A DNA stretch of 64,000 nt from Pedobacter jejuensis (GTDB taxonomy: Bacteria; Bacteroidota; Bacteroidia; Sphingobacteriales; Sphingobacteriaceae), in the NCBI RefSeq assembly GCF_003725795.1, contig NZ_RBEE01000043.1, positions 186,001 through 250,000 of the forward strand, written 5' to 3'. A program made the translations under genes and the position numbers. The notes beneath the pieces were generated by a model. It had not been told where the DNA came from and searched no databases. It saw nothing but the letters and a program-made list of their open reading frames with translations. Positions 37,375-46,659 of this stretch are shown here, in pieces (the first letter of the stretch is position 1; each line of letters begins with the position of its first letter).

Positions 37375-38757
37375 ATGAAGTTAACGTTTTGGGGTGCTGC
37401 GCAACAGGTAACAGGAAGTATGCACCTGCTCGAAGTTGGGCATTATAAAATACTGATAGATTGTGGGTTGGATTACGAAAAGGAAACTTATCAGGAAGAA
37501 AACCAATTGTTTCCTTTCGACCCGGCAAGTATTAATTTGGTGATTTTAACACATGCACACATCGACCACTCAGGCAATTTACCCACTCTGGTACGCCACG
37601 GTTTCGATGGGCAGGTGCTGTGTACGCCGCCAACTGCCGATTTAACTTCGATATTATTGTTTGATTCTGTTGAACTTTTTCTACGCAAACAAAGTAGAAA
37701 ACCACGTACAAAACGGGGTAATTTTAGCGGTCCGAAACCTTTATACCTGCACAAGCATGTAATGGATACCATCGACCGTTTCGTTACGATAGCGTTTAAT
37801 AAACCTTTTAGAATTAATGGCGATATCAGTTTAACGTTTATCCCGGTAGGGCATTTATTGGGTGCTGCGGCAGCAGTTTTAACGATAAACGATAATGGCG
37901 AGGAAAAGAAAATTGCTTTCTCTGGCGATATTGGCAGAGAAAATTATCCGGTTTTAGTCAAGCCCGAACCCATACCTGAAGTTGATTATTTGGTGTGCGA
38001 ATCTACCTATGGCGGACGCTACCATACCAAAGACCAAACTCTTGAAGAAAGATTGGTTAAGGAAATCGAAGAGGCTTGTATTAAAACACCGGGCCGATTG
38101 ATAATTCCTGCTTTTAGTATCGGCAGAACCCAATCTTTAGTGTTTGCGCTAAATCAAATTTTCACCAAAAAATTATTGCCACCGGTGCAGATTTTTGTAG
38201 ATAGCCCGATGGCGATACACGCAACTGATGTGTATAGAAAGCATCATAATCTGGTGAATCAGGAAGCGAAAGATTTCTACAAAACCATGGGTGATGAATT
38301 TGAATTTGAGCATCTGGCTTATGTGCAAACCATGAAAGAAAGCAAAGATGTTTCCAATTACTTCGACCCTTGTATCATTATTTCTTCTGCAGGGATGTTA
38401 GAAGGCGGTCGGATTCAAGATCATTTGTACTATAACATTCAAAATTATTACTGTACCATTCTTTTTATTGGCTATTGTGCAAAAGGTACGCTCGGTTATA
38501 AATTGCTAAGTGGCGCACCAATTGTTAGAATTAAAGACCGAGAAATGATGGTTTATGCAACCATCCGCCAAACCGATTTGCTAAGTGGCCACGGCGACCA
38601 TGATGATTTGGTAAGAACGGTAAAACAAACCGGTCAGCCAAAAAAGGTTTTCCTGGTTCATGGTGAGGATAAAAGTTTAAGAAGTTTATCAGCAGCTTTG
38701 CAAGAAGATGGTTTTGATGTAGCAATACCAGAACGAGGAGAAGTTTTTGAGGTGTAA
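37375..38757 (+). CDS. Beta-CASP metallo-beta-lactamase-fold hydrolase (probable RNase)
   Basis: 460 aa. Metallo-beta-lactamase zinc motif HAHIDHSG (His60, His62, Asp64, His65), later PVGHLLGA and FSGDIG. The beta-CASP insert and RNA-specificity motif follow (ESTYGGRYH, PAFSIGRTQ, SSAGMLEGG, SGHGDHDDL near 403). The family is related to eukaryotic CPSF73 and bacterial RNases; this shorter type lacks the extra C-terminal domain of RNase J. A role in RNA cleavage is expected but not proven. Confidence 0.88.
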   Translation: MKLTFWGAAQQVTGSMHLLEVGHYKILIDCGLDYEKETYQEENQLFPFDPASINLVILTHAHIDHSGNLPTLVRHGFDGQVLCTPPTADLTSILLFDSVELFLRKQSRKPRTKRGNFSGPKPLYLHKHVMDTIDRFVTIAFNKPFRINGDISLTFIPVGHLLGAAAAVLTINDNGEEKKIAFSGDIGRENYPVLVKPEPIPEVDYLVCESTYGGRYHTKDQTLEERLVKEIEEACIKTPGRLIIPAFSIGRTQSLVFALNQIFTKKLLPPVQIFVDSPMAIHATDVYRKHHNLVNQEAKDFYKTMGDEFEFEHLAYVQTMKESKDVSNYFDPCIIISSAGMLEGGRIQDHLYYNIQNYYCTILFIGYCAKGTLGYKLLSGAPIVRIKDREMMVYATIRQTDLLSGHGDHDDLVRTVKQTGQPKKVFLVHGEDKSLRSLSAALQEDGFDVAIPERGEVFEV

Positions 38758-38802
38758 GTTGGTTCATTAGTCATTGGTTCATTAGGTGAATAGTCATAAA
38801 CA

Positions 38803-38878
38803 TTGCGAGGCATGAAGCAACCCTTATGTGTTTTGAATTAACAATTGTTTAAGATTGTCTCGTTATCTCGCGACGACC
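38803..38878. repeat. Degenerate REP of the CATTGCGAGG type
   Basis: ATTGCGAGGCATGAAGCAA on the left and AGATTGTCTCGTTATCTCGC on the right form an imperfect inverted repeat of the same kind as the better copy at 60466-60553. It lies between the convergent beta-CASP and proA genes. Confidence 0.55.
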
Positions 38879-38928
38879 ATGAGTTGAGTTTCCATCATCC
38901 ATCATCCATTCTCCCTCTTACATCTTCC

Positions 38929-40176
38929 TTATTCCCTCACTTGTCCATTTCCCCTAACTACCCATTTGTAACTTGTCAGTTCTTCCAAGCCCATTGGTCC
39001 GCGGGCATGAAGTTTTTGTGTACTAATGCCAATTTCTGCACCTAAACCAAATTGAGCCCCATCTGTAAAACCTGTTGAGGCATTGGCGTAAACCGCAGCG
39101 GCATCTACCTGATTTAAAAATTTAGCGATGTTATCTGCATCTTCAGAAATAATGGCTTCGCTGTGTTTTGAACTGTATTCTGCAATATGATGGAGTGCTG
39201 CATCTAAATCATCTACCACCTTTACAGCCATTTTTAGCGATAAAAACTCGGTTCCGAAATGTTCCGGATTGGCGGGATTTAAAAGTTCGGCTGGGTAAGA
39301 AGATTTTAATTGCTCAAAACTTCTTTCATCAGCAAATAACATGACATTTCCTTCCGCCAAAGGCGAAAAAAGTTCTGCTAAATCCTCTAGTCTATTTTGA
39401 TGAATTAATACACAATCTAAAGAATTACACACGCTCACTCTCCTTGTTTTTGCATTAAAAATAATGGCTTTCCCTTTTTCCAAATCACCAGTTTCATCAA
39501 AATAAGTATGCACAATTCCTGCTCCTGTTTCGATTACAGGAATTTTACTTTCTTCGCGAACGTAATTGATTAATGATTGACTTCCACGGGGAATAAGTAC
39601 ATCTACAAAGCCTCTTGCGTTTAATAAAGCCTCGGTTGCAGCACGTTCTGCAGGCAATAAGGTTAATACATTTGGGTTAATTTTGTGATTATGTAAAACC
39701 TCATGAATTACTTTTGCAATGGCTAAGTTTGAAAATTCAGCATCACTTCCTCCTTTTAAAACCGCAACATTGCCGGTTTTAAAGCAAAGCGAAAATACAT
39801 CGGCAGTAACGTTGGGGCGAGCCTCATAAATTACACCAACCACACCTAACGGAACACGGATTTTTTGAATCTGTAATTCGTTTTCTAAGCTTTTATCTGA
39901 AAGAATTTCACCTAGATGACTGTTCAATTTTACCACATTTTCAATATCGGCGGCAATGGCATTTATTCTCTCTGCAGTGAGTTTTAGTCTATCATATTTT
40001 GGGTCTTCGGATGGCATTTTAGCAAGGTCTTTTTCATTGCCAAGCAAAATTGTTGAAATGTTTTCTACCAAGGCTAAAGCCAAATTAGAAAGCACCAGGT
40101 TTATCTGCTCTTTAGGCAACAGGATTAGATCTCTTGTGGCTTTTTTAGCGTTTTCGAAATATGTTGTGTAGTTCAT
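38929..40176 (-). CDS. proA: Glutamate-5-semialdehyde dehydrogenase (gamma-glutamyl phosphate reductase)
   Basis: 415 aa aldehyde-dehydrogenase fold. It reduces gamma-glutamyl phosphate with NADPH, the second step of proline synthesis. Catalytic Cys lies in RRVSVCNSLDC; IPLGVVGVIYEARPNVT-like segment here is VPLGVVGVIYEARPNVT (about 108-124), typical of ProA. It follows proB by 49 bp on the same strand, giving a proBA unit. Confidence 0.96.
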   Translation of the reverse strand: MNYTTYFENAKKATRDLILLPKEQINLVLSNLALALVENISTILLGNEKDLAKMPSEDPKYDRLKLTAERINAIAADIENVVKLNSHLGEILSDKSLENELQIQKIRVPLGVVGVIYEARPNVTADVFSLCFKTGNVAVLKGGSDAEFSNLAIAKVIHEVLHNHKINPNVLTLLPAERAATEALLNARGFVDVLIPRGSQSLINYVREESKIPVIETGAGIVHTYFDETGDLEKGKAIIFNAKTRRVSVCNSLDCVLIHQNRLEDLAELFSPLAEGNVMLFADERSFEQLKSSYPAELLNPANPEHFGTEFLSLKMAVKVVDDLDAALHHIAEYSSKHSEAIISEDADNIAKFLNQVDAAAVYANASTGFTDGAQFGLGAEIGISTQKLHARGPMGLEELTSYKWVVRGNGQVRE

Positions 40177-40225
40177 TTTTTAAGTATCAAGATTTGAGTA
40201 TCAAGCTCTGCAAAACTTTAGTCTT

Positions 40226-41302
40226 TTAGCTTAGATACAGATAATCGTAATGTACTAATGCCTTTTGTTTTTTCTGTCCAAGTCTCTCTCGAGCTTTATC
40301 AGAACCATATTCTGCAATACCTAAACCAATTAACTGGTTGTCTTCGCCGATAATTTTAATGATATCACCTTTTAAAAAATCAGTTTGTATCTCCATAATT
40401 CCAACGGGCAATAAGCTTGTTGCTTTGCCCGACGTTAATACATTTTTCGCTCCGTCGTTTAGTTTCACAATCCCAGTGGCAGCGGTTTCAGAATGTGCAA
40501 TCCATTTTTTCTTACCCGATTTAATTTTCTCCGGAACGAAACGCGTATGAATCAAATCCTGATTGAGCAATGAGGTAAGTACATCATCCGTTGTGCCGTT
40601 GGCAATGTGAACGGTGATGCCAAGTTTAGCCACTTTTTGTGCCATTGTTGATTTGGTTACCATTCCACCACGCCCAAACTGCGACTTACCTGTTTGAATA
40701 AAAGACGCCAGATTTGAAACCGAACCAGAAATTTCTTCAATTACTTCAGAGCCCTCAATTTTTGGGTCGCCGTTGTAAATGCCGTTTACATTCGATAGAA
40801 TTATCAAAGCATCTGCATTTAACATAGAGGCTATCAAACCCGCCAATTCATCGTTATCGGTAAACATCAATTCGGTAACAGATACCACATCGTTTTCATT
40901 TACTACCGGAATAACATCATTCTGCAACAAAATCTGCATGCAGTTTTTCATGTTTAGGTAATGTGCTCTATCGCGAAAATCTTCTTTCGTTACTAAAACC
41001 TGGGCACATTTTATCTGGTGTGTGGCAAAGAAATTTGAGTAGGTATTAATTAATTTTACCTGCCCAATTGCCGCCAATAGTTGCCTGGTGGTTACAGCAT
41101 CCTGCTTTTCTGAGATTTTAATTAAACTTCTGCCCGCTGCAACAGCACCCGAAGAAACCAAAATTACTTCTATGCCTTGTTTTTTTATTTCTGCCAATTG
41201 ATTTACAAGATGATTGATTCTGTTTTCATCCGGCAAACCGTTCGCCTGCGTAATTACATTCGACCCAACCTTAACAACTATTTTTTTGTAACCTAATTTC
41301 AT
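40226..41302 (-). CDS. proB: Glutamate 5-kinase
   Basis: 358 aa from the ATG at 41302 (MKLGYKKIVVKVGSNV); ten extra residues from 41332 do not fit the family start. N-terminal amino acid kinase domain (VSSGAVAAGR about 50, NENDVVSV about 137, SQFGRGGMVTKS about 210) and a C-terminal PUA domain (about 270-350). It phosphorylates glutamate, the feedback-controlled first step of proline synthesis, and is followed by proA. Confidence 0.96.
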   Translation of the reverse strand: MKLGYKKIVVKVGSNVITQANGLPDENRINHLVNQLAEIKKQGIEVILVSSGAVAAGRSLIKISEKQDAVTTRQLLAAIGQVKLINTYSNFFATHQIKCAQVLVTKEDFRDRAHYLNMKNCMQILLQNDVIPVVNENDVVSVTELMFTDNDELAGLIASMLNADALIILSNVNGIYNGDPKIEGSEVIEEISGSVSNLASFIQTGKSQFGRGGMVTKSTMAQKVAKLGITVHIANGTTDDVLTSLLNQDLIHTRFVPEKIKSGKKKWIAHSETAATGIVKLNDGAKNVLTSGKATSLLPVGIMEIQTDFLKGDIIKIIGEDNQLIGLGIAEYGSDKARERLGQKKQKALVHYDYLYLS

Positions 41303-41581
41303 TTGTTCCTCCCAAGCCTGGCCAAAAGCCAAGGTCTTTTTGAGTTAAATTTGTATGGCAATTTAACATCAATTTTTGTAATTCAGATGCTGTTCGTTAG
41401 GCTAAATAGATTTTTACAAAATTTGTAATTTTTACTAAATGGAAAATAAATGCGTAATCACGTTATTAAATCTATCAGCAGTTAAAAAAAACAAATAGTC
41501 AATATGTATATATCGCAAAAAGATTATAGCTTTTAACTATATCGTTATCAATAAATACAATTATCTATTAATAAATCGTGG

Positions 41582-41612
41582 TTGATTGCCATGCGATTTA
41601 GCCGTACCTTTG
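41582..41612 (+). promoter_or_regulatory. Promoter of the peroxiredoxin operon
   Basis: TTG at 41582-41584 and TACCTTTG at 41605-41612 (exact TAnnTTTG), spacer 20 nt, giving a leader of about 20 nt before the ATG at 41640. The rest of the 337-bp divergent gap (41303-41639) is A/T rich; I see no OxyR-like palindrome. Confidence 0.7.
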
Positions 41613-41639
41613 CAGCATAAAAATTAAAGACAAAAAATT

Positions 41640-42272
41640 ATGGCAATAGTAGGCAAAAAATTCCCGAGTGTAAGTATTGATGCAATGTCGGAGATGGGTG
41701 ATGACATGAAAATCAATGTATTTGAAGAGGCTGTAAATAAAAATAGCAAAGTATTATTATTTTGGTATCCAAAAGATTTTACTTTCGTTTGCCCTACAGA
41801 ATTACATGCTTTTCAAGCAGCTTTACCTGAATTTGAACAAAGAAATACAATCGTAATTGGCGCATCTTGCGATACAAATGAAGTTCATTTTGCATGGTTG
41901 AATACGCCGAAAGATAACGGTGGTATTGAAGGTGTTACTTATCCAATTTTAGCAGATACACACAGACAATTATCTGGAATTTTAGATATTTTAGACCAGG
42001 AAGTGAATTACGACGAAGAAGGAAATGAATCATTCTCAGGTTCAAATGTTTCTTTCAGAGCAACTTATTTAATTGACGAAACTGGTAAAGTTTTTCACGA
42101 AAGTGTTAATGATATGCCTTTGGGTAGAAATGTTAAAGAATATTTGCGTTTAATTGATGCTTATACTCATGTTCAAAAACATGGCGAAGTTTGTCCTGCA
42201 AACTGGGAAGAAGGAAAAGAGGCAATGAATGCAAACAGAGATGGTGTTGCTGAATATTTGGCCGCTAACTAA
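41640..42272 (+). CDS. Peroxiredoxin (AhpC/2-Cys type)
   Basis: 210 aa. Peroxidatic Cys51 in DFTFVCPTEL, resolving Cys185 in GEVCPANW, so a typical 2-Cys enzyme that reduces hydroperoxides. It is followed at 14 bp by a thioredoxin-like gene and then by a DUF6952 gene, suggesting that its reductant is encoded beside it, in place of AhpF. Confidence 0.94.
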   Translation: MAIVGKKFPSVSIDAMSEMGDDMKINVFEEAVNKNSKVLLFWYPKDFTFVCPTELHAFQAALPEFEQRNTIVIGASCDTNEVHFAWLNTPKDNGGIEGVTYPILADTHRQLSGILDILDQEVNYDEEGNESFSGSNVSFRATYLIDETGKVFHESVNDMPLGRNVKEYLRLIDAYTHVQKHGEVCPANWEEGKEAMNANRDGVAEYLAAN

Positions 42273-42286
42273 TTAAATAAAACATT

Positions 42287-42595
42287 ATGTTTTTAGAATT
42301 AACAGAAGATAATCTTCAACAATATTTAGCCGACAACTCTAAAGTTATGGTTCAGTATGCCGCATCTTGGTGTGGTAACTGCAGAATCATGAAACCAAAA
42401 TTTAAAAAACTGGCTGCTGAAAATGAGGATGTTGCTTTCTTAATTGTTGATGCCGAGAAACTTCCAAACTCACGCAAATTTGCAAACGTTGATAATTTAC
42501 CAACTTTTGCAGCTTTTGAAGGTGGCGCTTTGGTAGATCAGGTGCAAACCAACAAAGCAGAAGGTTTGATAGAATTATTTAATAAAATAAAATAA
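42287..42595 (+). CDS. Thioredoxin-family protein
   Basis: 102 aa, single thioredoxin fold with active site WCGNC (Cys29, Cys32) in place of WCGPC, and a cis-proline in NLPTFAAF. Cytoplasmic. Context between peroxiredoxin and DUF6952 suggests that it reduces the peroxiredoxin (inference). Its stop overlaps the next start (TAATG). Confidence 0.9.
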   Translation: MFLELTEDNLQQYLADNSKVMVQYAASWCGNCRIMKPKFKKLAAENEDVAFLIVDAEKLPNSRKFANVDNLPTFAAFEGGALVDQVQTNKAEGLIELFNKIK

Positions 42596-42843
42596 TGAAG
42601 ATTCCGGTTATAAAACAATTATTTCAAAATGCCACACCTGCACAGCTGGAAACTACTTTAGAAGTTTTGGAAGCTTTCTGCGAGTTTAGAGGTGTTAGCG
42701 AACACGAAGTTGATGTGGCTGGCGAAATGATTACCAATATTTGTGGTGCGCTTGAAGTGCATCAAATGGTAAGCGATGGCGCAGTTGAAAAAGATGCACT
42801 AAACGCTTTTGGTCAAAAAGTAATGGGCTCGATTGATAGATAG
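42595..42843 (+). CDS. DUF6952-type small protein
   Basis: 82 aa, acidic, probably all helical, with two conserved-looking cysteines (CEFRG about residue 28, NICGA about 49). It is translationally coupled to the thioredoxin gene and is the last gene of the operon before a hairpin terminator. Proteins of this kind are found beside peroxiredoxin/thioredoxin genes in Bacteroidota; role unknown. Confidence 0.75.
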   Translation: MKIPVIKQLFQNATPAQLETTLEVLEAFCEFRGVSEHEVDVAGEMITNICGALEVHQMVSDGAVEKDALNAFGQKVMGSIDR

Positions 42844-42870
42844 TGTTTCAATCAAACTCTTTAAAATATA

Positions 42871-42906
42871 AACCCTTTGCAGATTTTAATTTGCAAAGGG
42901 TTTTTT
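42871..42906 (+). terminator. Rho-independent terminator of the peroxiredoxin operon
   Basis: AACCCTTTGCA pairs with TGCAAAGGGTT, an 11-bp stem with a short A/T-rich loop, followed by TTTTT. It lies 28 bp after the DUF6952 stop. Confidence 0.9.
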
Positions 42907-42919
42907 GTTTGACTTCTTT

Positions 42920-43378
42920 CTCTATTCCCCGTCATGCTGAATTTATTTCAGCATCTTTTCTACTTGATCGACCTGCCGTTAAGACCCTGAAATGAATTCA
43001 GGGTGACGACCGTATTTGGGCTTTAAATAATCTACTGGTCGGTTTGTGTCAACACAGACTGAAATAAAATAAGGTTAATAGTCTGTGGGGACACATACCT
43101 GGGGTTAGTTTATGTGGCGCCATTGGAAGATACCATGAATGAGCTAACCTAAATTTATAGTCCTTGCAGCAGTTTTTGCCATCCGTGAAAATACCCTATT
43201 TATAAACCCGATAGTAACGAAAATACTTTTGATTTGCACATCAGTTAGTGAATTGCTTTTTTCGTTACCCAATGCGACAACGCTCATACATGTACTATAG
43301 AAGTTGAAAAGATTGTAGTGATAGCGGGACTGCAAATCCGATGAAAAACAGAACCATTCCTTTTCAAATTATTTTCTA
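42920..43378 (-). repeat. Long intergenic repeat, copy 2 of an inverted pair
   Basis: Reverse-complement counterpart of 36770-37232, in the same internal order: REP double hairpin (about 42930-43009), the diverged AGTCTGTGGGGACACA stem, CCGATAGTAACGAAAATACT, and GCGGGACTGCAAATCCGATG at the far end. Copies have diverged by scattered substitutions and small gaps. Short open frames inside are not genes. The remaining 140 bp to 43522 show nothing clear. Confidence 0.8.
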
Positions 43379-43522
43379 CACTACTTAAATGCGTATAAAC
43401 TTTTTGAGTTAAGATTATGTGTCATAAGCAATTGTTCTTTATCTACAAACACCAAAACTAAACTCACTCGTATCCATCTTTCATTTTCAGATCAATCAAT
43501 TATCTTTACCAAAAAAATACCC

Positions 43523-43777
43523 ATGCAAGAACCATTTGATATAGAAATAGGCCCGATAAATTATTCTGTTTTCCCGGAAGGAAACGACTCATACACCATA
43601 TTTAAGGATGGTAGGGAATACATTCAAATTCAGAAAGATACATCATCAATCTGGTTGAAAATGGATTATAAAACTGAGCTTCCAATTTTTGAGGAAGATG
43701 AAGAAGTAAATGCAATTGGCCAGGCGATAGAAAAATATGTGCCTGAAGAAGAGGATGAGGAAGAAGAGAAATTGTAG
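43523..43777 (+). CDS. Small acidic hypothetical protein
   Basis: 84 aa, soluble, very acidic at the C-terminus (PEEEDEEEEK). N-terminal half has alternating hydrophobic residues typical of beta strands (INYSVFPEGNDSYTIFKDG). No family recognised, no signal peptide. It is a stand-alone gene closed by the hairpin at 43787-43824. Confidence 0.7.
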   Translation: MQEPFDIEIGPINYSVFPEGNDSYTIFKDGREYIQIQKDTSSIWLKMDYKTELPIFEEDEEVNAIGQAIEKYVPEEEDEEEEKL

Positions 43778-43786
43778 CTGAAATAA

Positions 43787-43824
43787 TTTTATACTGGCCA
43801 CTAAACTAAGTAGCCAGTATAAAA
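43787..43824. terminator. Bidirectional hairpin terminator
   Basis: TTTTATACTGGC (43787-43798) pairs with GCCAGTATAAAA (43813-43824), a 12-bp stem between the convergent small acidic gene and the DJ-1/PfpI gene, with A/T runs on both sides. Confidence 0.8.
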
Positions 43825-43831
43825 TTTATGA

Positions 43832-44509
43832 TTAAATCATTTTCAATAATTCTTCGGCTACTTTTTCTGATGATGCCGGATTTTGTCCTGTAATTAATAA
43901 ACCATCTACAACAGCGTAAGGGCTCCAATCTGCTATTTTAGTGTAATTACCGCCGTTTTTAACTAACATATCTTCTACCAAAAAGGGTACAACATCGGTT
44001 AATTGAACCGCTTCTTCTTCGGTATTGGTAAAACCAGTTACGTTTTTGCCATTTACTAAAAATTCGCCATTTACTTTTACATCTTTCAAAACGCCAGGTG
44101 CATGGCATACAAAAGCAACTGGTTTATTGGCAGTGTAAAAATCTGCAATAAGTTTTTGTGAAGTTGCGCTTTCTGCTAAATCCCAAAGTGGTCCATGTCC
44201 GCCCGGATAAAATACCGCGTCGTAATCTTCCATTTTCACTTCTGCAAGAGGAGTTGTGTTTTTCAATTTTTCTAAAAGAATGGTGTCTTTGTCCATTCTG
44301 CTTGTCGTATCGGTTTGAAATGATGGGTCTTCACTTTTTGGGTCGATTGGCGGCTGACCACCTTTTACTGATGCCAATACAACATCAATGCCTTTATCGG
44401 TTAAAGTGTAATATGGCGCAGCTAATTCTTCTGACCAAAAACCTGTTTTTAAACCTGTATTTCCTAATTCGTCGTGGCTCGTAAGCACGAATAAAACTTT
44501 TTTATTCAT
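43832..44509 (-). CDS. DJ-1/PfpI family protein (type 1 glutamine amidotransferase-like)
   Basis: 225 aa. Nucleophilic Cys135 in AFVCHAPGV, with the acidic residue in FWSEELAAPY (about 27-28) and YPGGHGPLWD (about 101-110). This pattern is that of the Hsp31/glyoxalase III-like branch, handling methylglyoxal or damaged proteins. The exact activity cannot be told apart by eye. It lies downstream of a Crp-type regulator on the same strand, 85 bp apart. Confidence 0.88.
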   Translation of the reverse strand: MNKKVLFVLTSHDELGNTGLKTGFWSEELAAPYYTLTDKGIDVVLASVKGGQPPIDPKSEDPSFQTDTTSRMDKDTILLEKLKNTTPLAEVKMEDYDAVFYPGGHGPLWDLAESATSQKLIADFYTANKPVAFVCHAPGVLKDVKVNGEFLVNGKNVTGFTNTEEEAVQLTDVVPFLVEDMLVKNGGNYTKIADWSPYAVVDGLLITGQNPASSEKVAEELLKMI

Positions 44510-44594
44510 AATTTTTTATACTAAGTGTATAACAAAATAAGCCTAAACAGTTCTACGATAAAGGATGTAAATCACTATTTTTTTGTGCGTTGAA

Positions 44595-45164
44595 TCACAT
44601 TTTAGCAGATAACCTGCTTAATGTTTCTCTCGAAATCCCTAGGTATGAGGCGATAATAGTTTTGGAAACTCTTTGGCCGAGTTGTGGGTAGTGCTGGTTA
44701 AATTGTTCAAAGCGCTCTTTAGGACTGGTACTGAGCAAGGATAAAATTCTTTGCTGTAGCGCTACATAACCAGAGCTGTTTTTAACCCTGAAAAAGTGTT
44801 CCATTTTGTGGCTTTCGTTACAAATCTTATCTAAATTTTCTTTAGAAATAGAAAGTAGTTCTACATTTTCTAAACAGCTGATATTGGTAATCGAATTTAC
44901 ATTGTTATAAAAGGCCTGGAAATCAGAAATCCACCAGTTTTCCATAGCGAATTGAATAATGTATTCTTTTCCATTTACATCGGTATAAGTTGCCTTTAAA
45001 AGTCCACTGATTACGAAATAGATGTGTTTTACCGATTCATCAGTTTGAATTAAATATTGATGCTTCTTGAGGTGTTTTGAATGGAAATGGCTGTTGATGT
45101 ATTCAAATTCCTGTTCGGTAAGCGAAACGATTTCTTCGATATGTTTCTTTAATTCAAAGCTCAT
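44595..45164 (-). CDS. Crp/Fnr family transcriptional regulator
   Basis: 189 aa. N-terminal cyclic-nucleotide-binding-like beta barrel (about 15-115), long central helix, and a C-terminal helix-turn-helix (IIASYLGISRETLSRLSAK). No cysteines placed for an Fnr iron-sulphur cluster. It stands upstream of the DJ-1/PfpI gene and may control it (inference). Confidence 0.88.
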   Translation of the reverse strand: MSFELKKHIEEIVSLTEQEFEYINSHFHSKHLKKHQYLIQTDESVKHIYFVISGLLKATYTDVNGKEYIIQFAMENWWISDFQAFYNNVNSITNISCLENVELLSISKENLDKICNESHKMEHFFRVKNSSGYVALQQRILSLLSTSPKERFEQFNQHYPQLGQRVSKTIIASYLGISRETLSRLSAKM

Positions 45165-45237
45165 TTTGTAAAGCTAAATAAATTCGGAATTGCTTTGAAA
45201 TTTAAATGGCGGTGCGAGAAATTTTTGCCATAAAAAA

Positions 45238-45259
45238 AGCCCTGATTCATATCAGGGCT
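45238..45259 (-). terminator. Rho-independent terminator of the 45276-45662 gene
   Basis: AGCCCTGAT-TCAT-ATCAGGGCT, a perfect 9-bp stem; on the minus strand it is followed by a run of seven T residues (A-run at 45232-45238). It follows the lipoprotein stop by about 16 bp. Confidence 0.9.
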
Positions 45260-45275
45260 CTAATCTCTTTTAATC

Positions 45276-45662
45276 CTATCGCGTACAATTGGCTGTCCAG
45301 GTTCCGTTGCTATTTGAAACGCCAATTTTTAAAGTACTGGCATCAATGGTAATTCCTATCACGCCTGTGCCAACACTGATGTATGTATTGCCACTTTCCT
45401 GAAACTTAACACCAGTAATATCTGGAATGTTGTTTCCGAAGAAAAAGCTATAAGTGTCACTAACTTTGGTTACGGTCACTTTGCCGTCAGTACTATTAAT
45501 TTGTGTGCCATCTTTGCTGTAAGAAACGGTTCCTCTGTAGGTGCCAACAAAGAAATCTCTATCTGCTGGGTCTGTATCTTTCTTACAAGATACCAATACT
45601 GTTAATGCTATTAAAAGCATGCTAAAAATTTGGACTGTCTTTTTCATCTTATTGTTTTTCAT
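45276..45662 (-). CDS. Small hypothetical lipoprotein
   Basis: About 128 aa from the ATG at 45662; an ATG at 45647 (MKKTVQIF) is equally possible, and a longer frame to 45716 is unlikely. Lipoprotein signal ends at VLVSC, followed by KKDTDP, typical of Bacteroidota surface lipoproteins. The mature part looks like a small beta-barrel or lipocalin-like domain (FFVGTYRGTVSYSKDG). Function unknown. The 268 bp upstream hold nothing I can name. Confidence 0.7.
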   Translation of the reverse strand: MKNNKMKKTVQIFSMLLIALTVLVSCKKDTDPADRDFFVGTYRGTVSYSKDGTQINSTDGKVTVTKVSDTYSFFFGNNIPDITGVKFQESGNTYISVGTGVIGITIDASTLKIGVSNSNGTWTANCTR

Positions 45663-45930
45663 GTTAAAAATCAGCTGCGGTAAACAACAGATTTTGGTTA
45701 GTAATGCAACAGCCACATTACAACGACTGTGCCAATGAAAATATTAAGCGTTTAAAACAGTATATAAATTGAGACTTAGCAGACTTGAATTAAATTGTTA
45801 ATCTACTGTATGTCAGTGTGTTTGACTAGCATGCCATTGAGTGTATTTTAATGATTTGAATTAAGTGTTTTTTATTAGATTATAAATAGAACTAACTTGA
45901 CTAAACTGTTTAGTTTAGCGAACGATAATT

Positions 45931-46650
45931 TTAATCAAAAGCATCAAGCGAATCTGCCGTTATAGTTTGGAGCGATAATAACTTTATTGGTTTGATGTTT
46001 TTCCAAACGGTTTTTGGTTTATTATCATCTTTAAAAGCATTTGTTCCGCTTGTATAATTCATTTTCATTGTAGAAAAATTGATTGTTTTGGAGGTTTCCT
46101 CTTCAGAAGAGCGATGCATACTTGATTTATTGTAACCAATTAATTCGAATTGTTGGTTTTGGTAACGAAAAATATAATCGAAATTGTAAACCTCCCAGGC
46201 ACCACAACTATAAAAATTTTGGAGGTGAACACTTAATAACCCTTTGTTGATTTCTATACCGCCGTTTTCTGCAAACGGGTCGGTTAAACAAGGACTTTCC
46301 TCACTATTTGCGGGTGGAATAAATGAAGTATTTTTTGTGGCCAGTTCATAAATGCCATTGCTTTTTTTAAAAATAACCAATAGATAACGCGGATTTACAT
46401 TTAAGGTATCGCCACCAAGCTTATCTTTGTTGCTTAATAAATTTTCTGGGTTTGTATTTTCGATAACCAAAGCACAATCTTCCAAACCATCTTTATTTAA
46501 ATCGCCTTTGGCTTGGGCTATTAACTTCCATTTGGCAGGCACAAAATCAGTAATTTTAGTTGCTGTGGTTTTAATGGCTAGTTGTTTGGTTTGGGCTATA
46601 GAGTGCTTAATGCTGACAAATAAGAACACTAGAATGATCACATTTTTCAT
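45931..46650 (-). CDS. Secreted hypothetical protein with a calcium-loop-like repeat
   Basis: 239 aa with a signal peptide (cleavage near SIAQ). Near residue 48 is AKGDLNKDGLEDCALVI, a DxNxDGxxD loop as in FG-GAP/dockerin-like calcium sites. The rest is probably beta-rich (FDYIFRYQNQQFELIGY). Similar loops in the 50600-51322 protein (DDYNNDGVKDMLVF) suggest related folds. Function unknown; it starts 9 bp after the next upstream gene's stop. Confidence 0.75.
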   Translation of the reverse strand: MKNVIILVFLFVSIKHSIAQTKQLAIKTTATKITDFVPAKWKLIAQAKGDLNKDGLEDCALVIENTNPENLLSNKDKLGGDTLNVNPRYLLVIFKKSNGIYELATKNTSFIPPANSEESPCLTDPFAENGGIEINKGLLSVHLQNFYSCGAWEVYNFDYIFRYQNQQFELIGYNKSSMHRSSEEETSKTINFSTMKMNYTSGTNAFKDDNKPKTVWKNIKPIKLLSLQTITADSLDAFD

Positions 46651-46659
46651 AAAGTTGGA

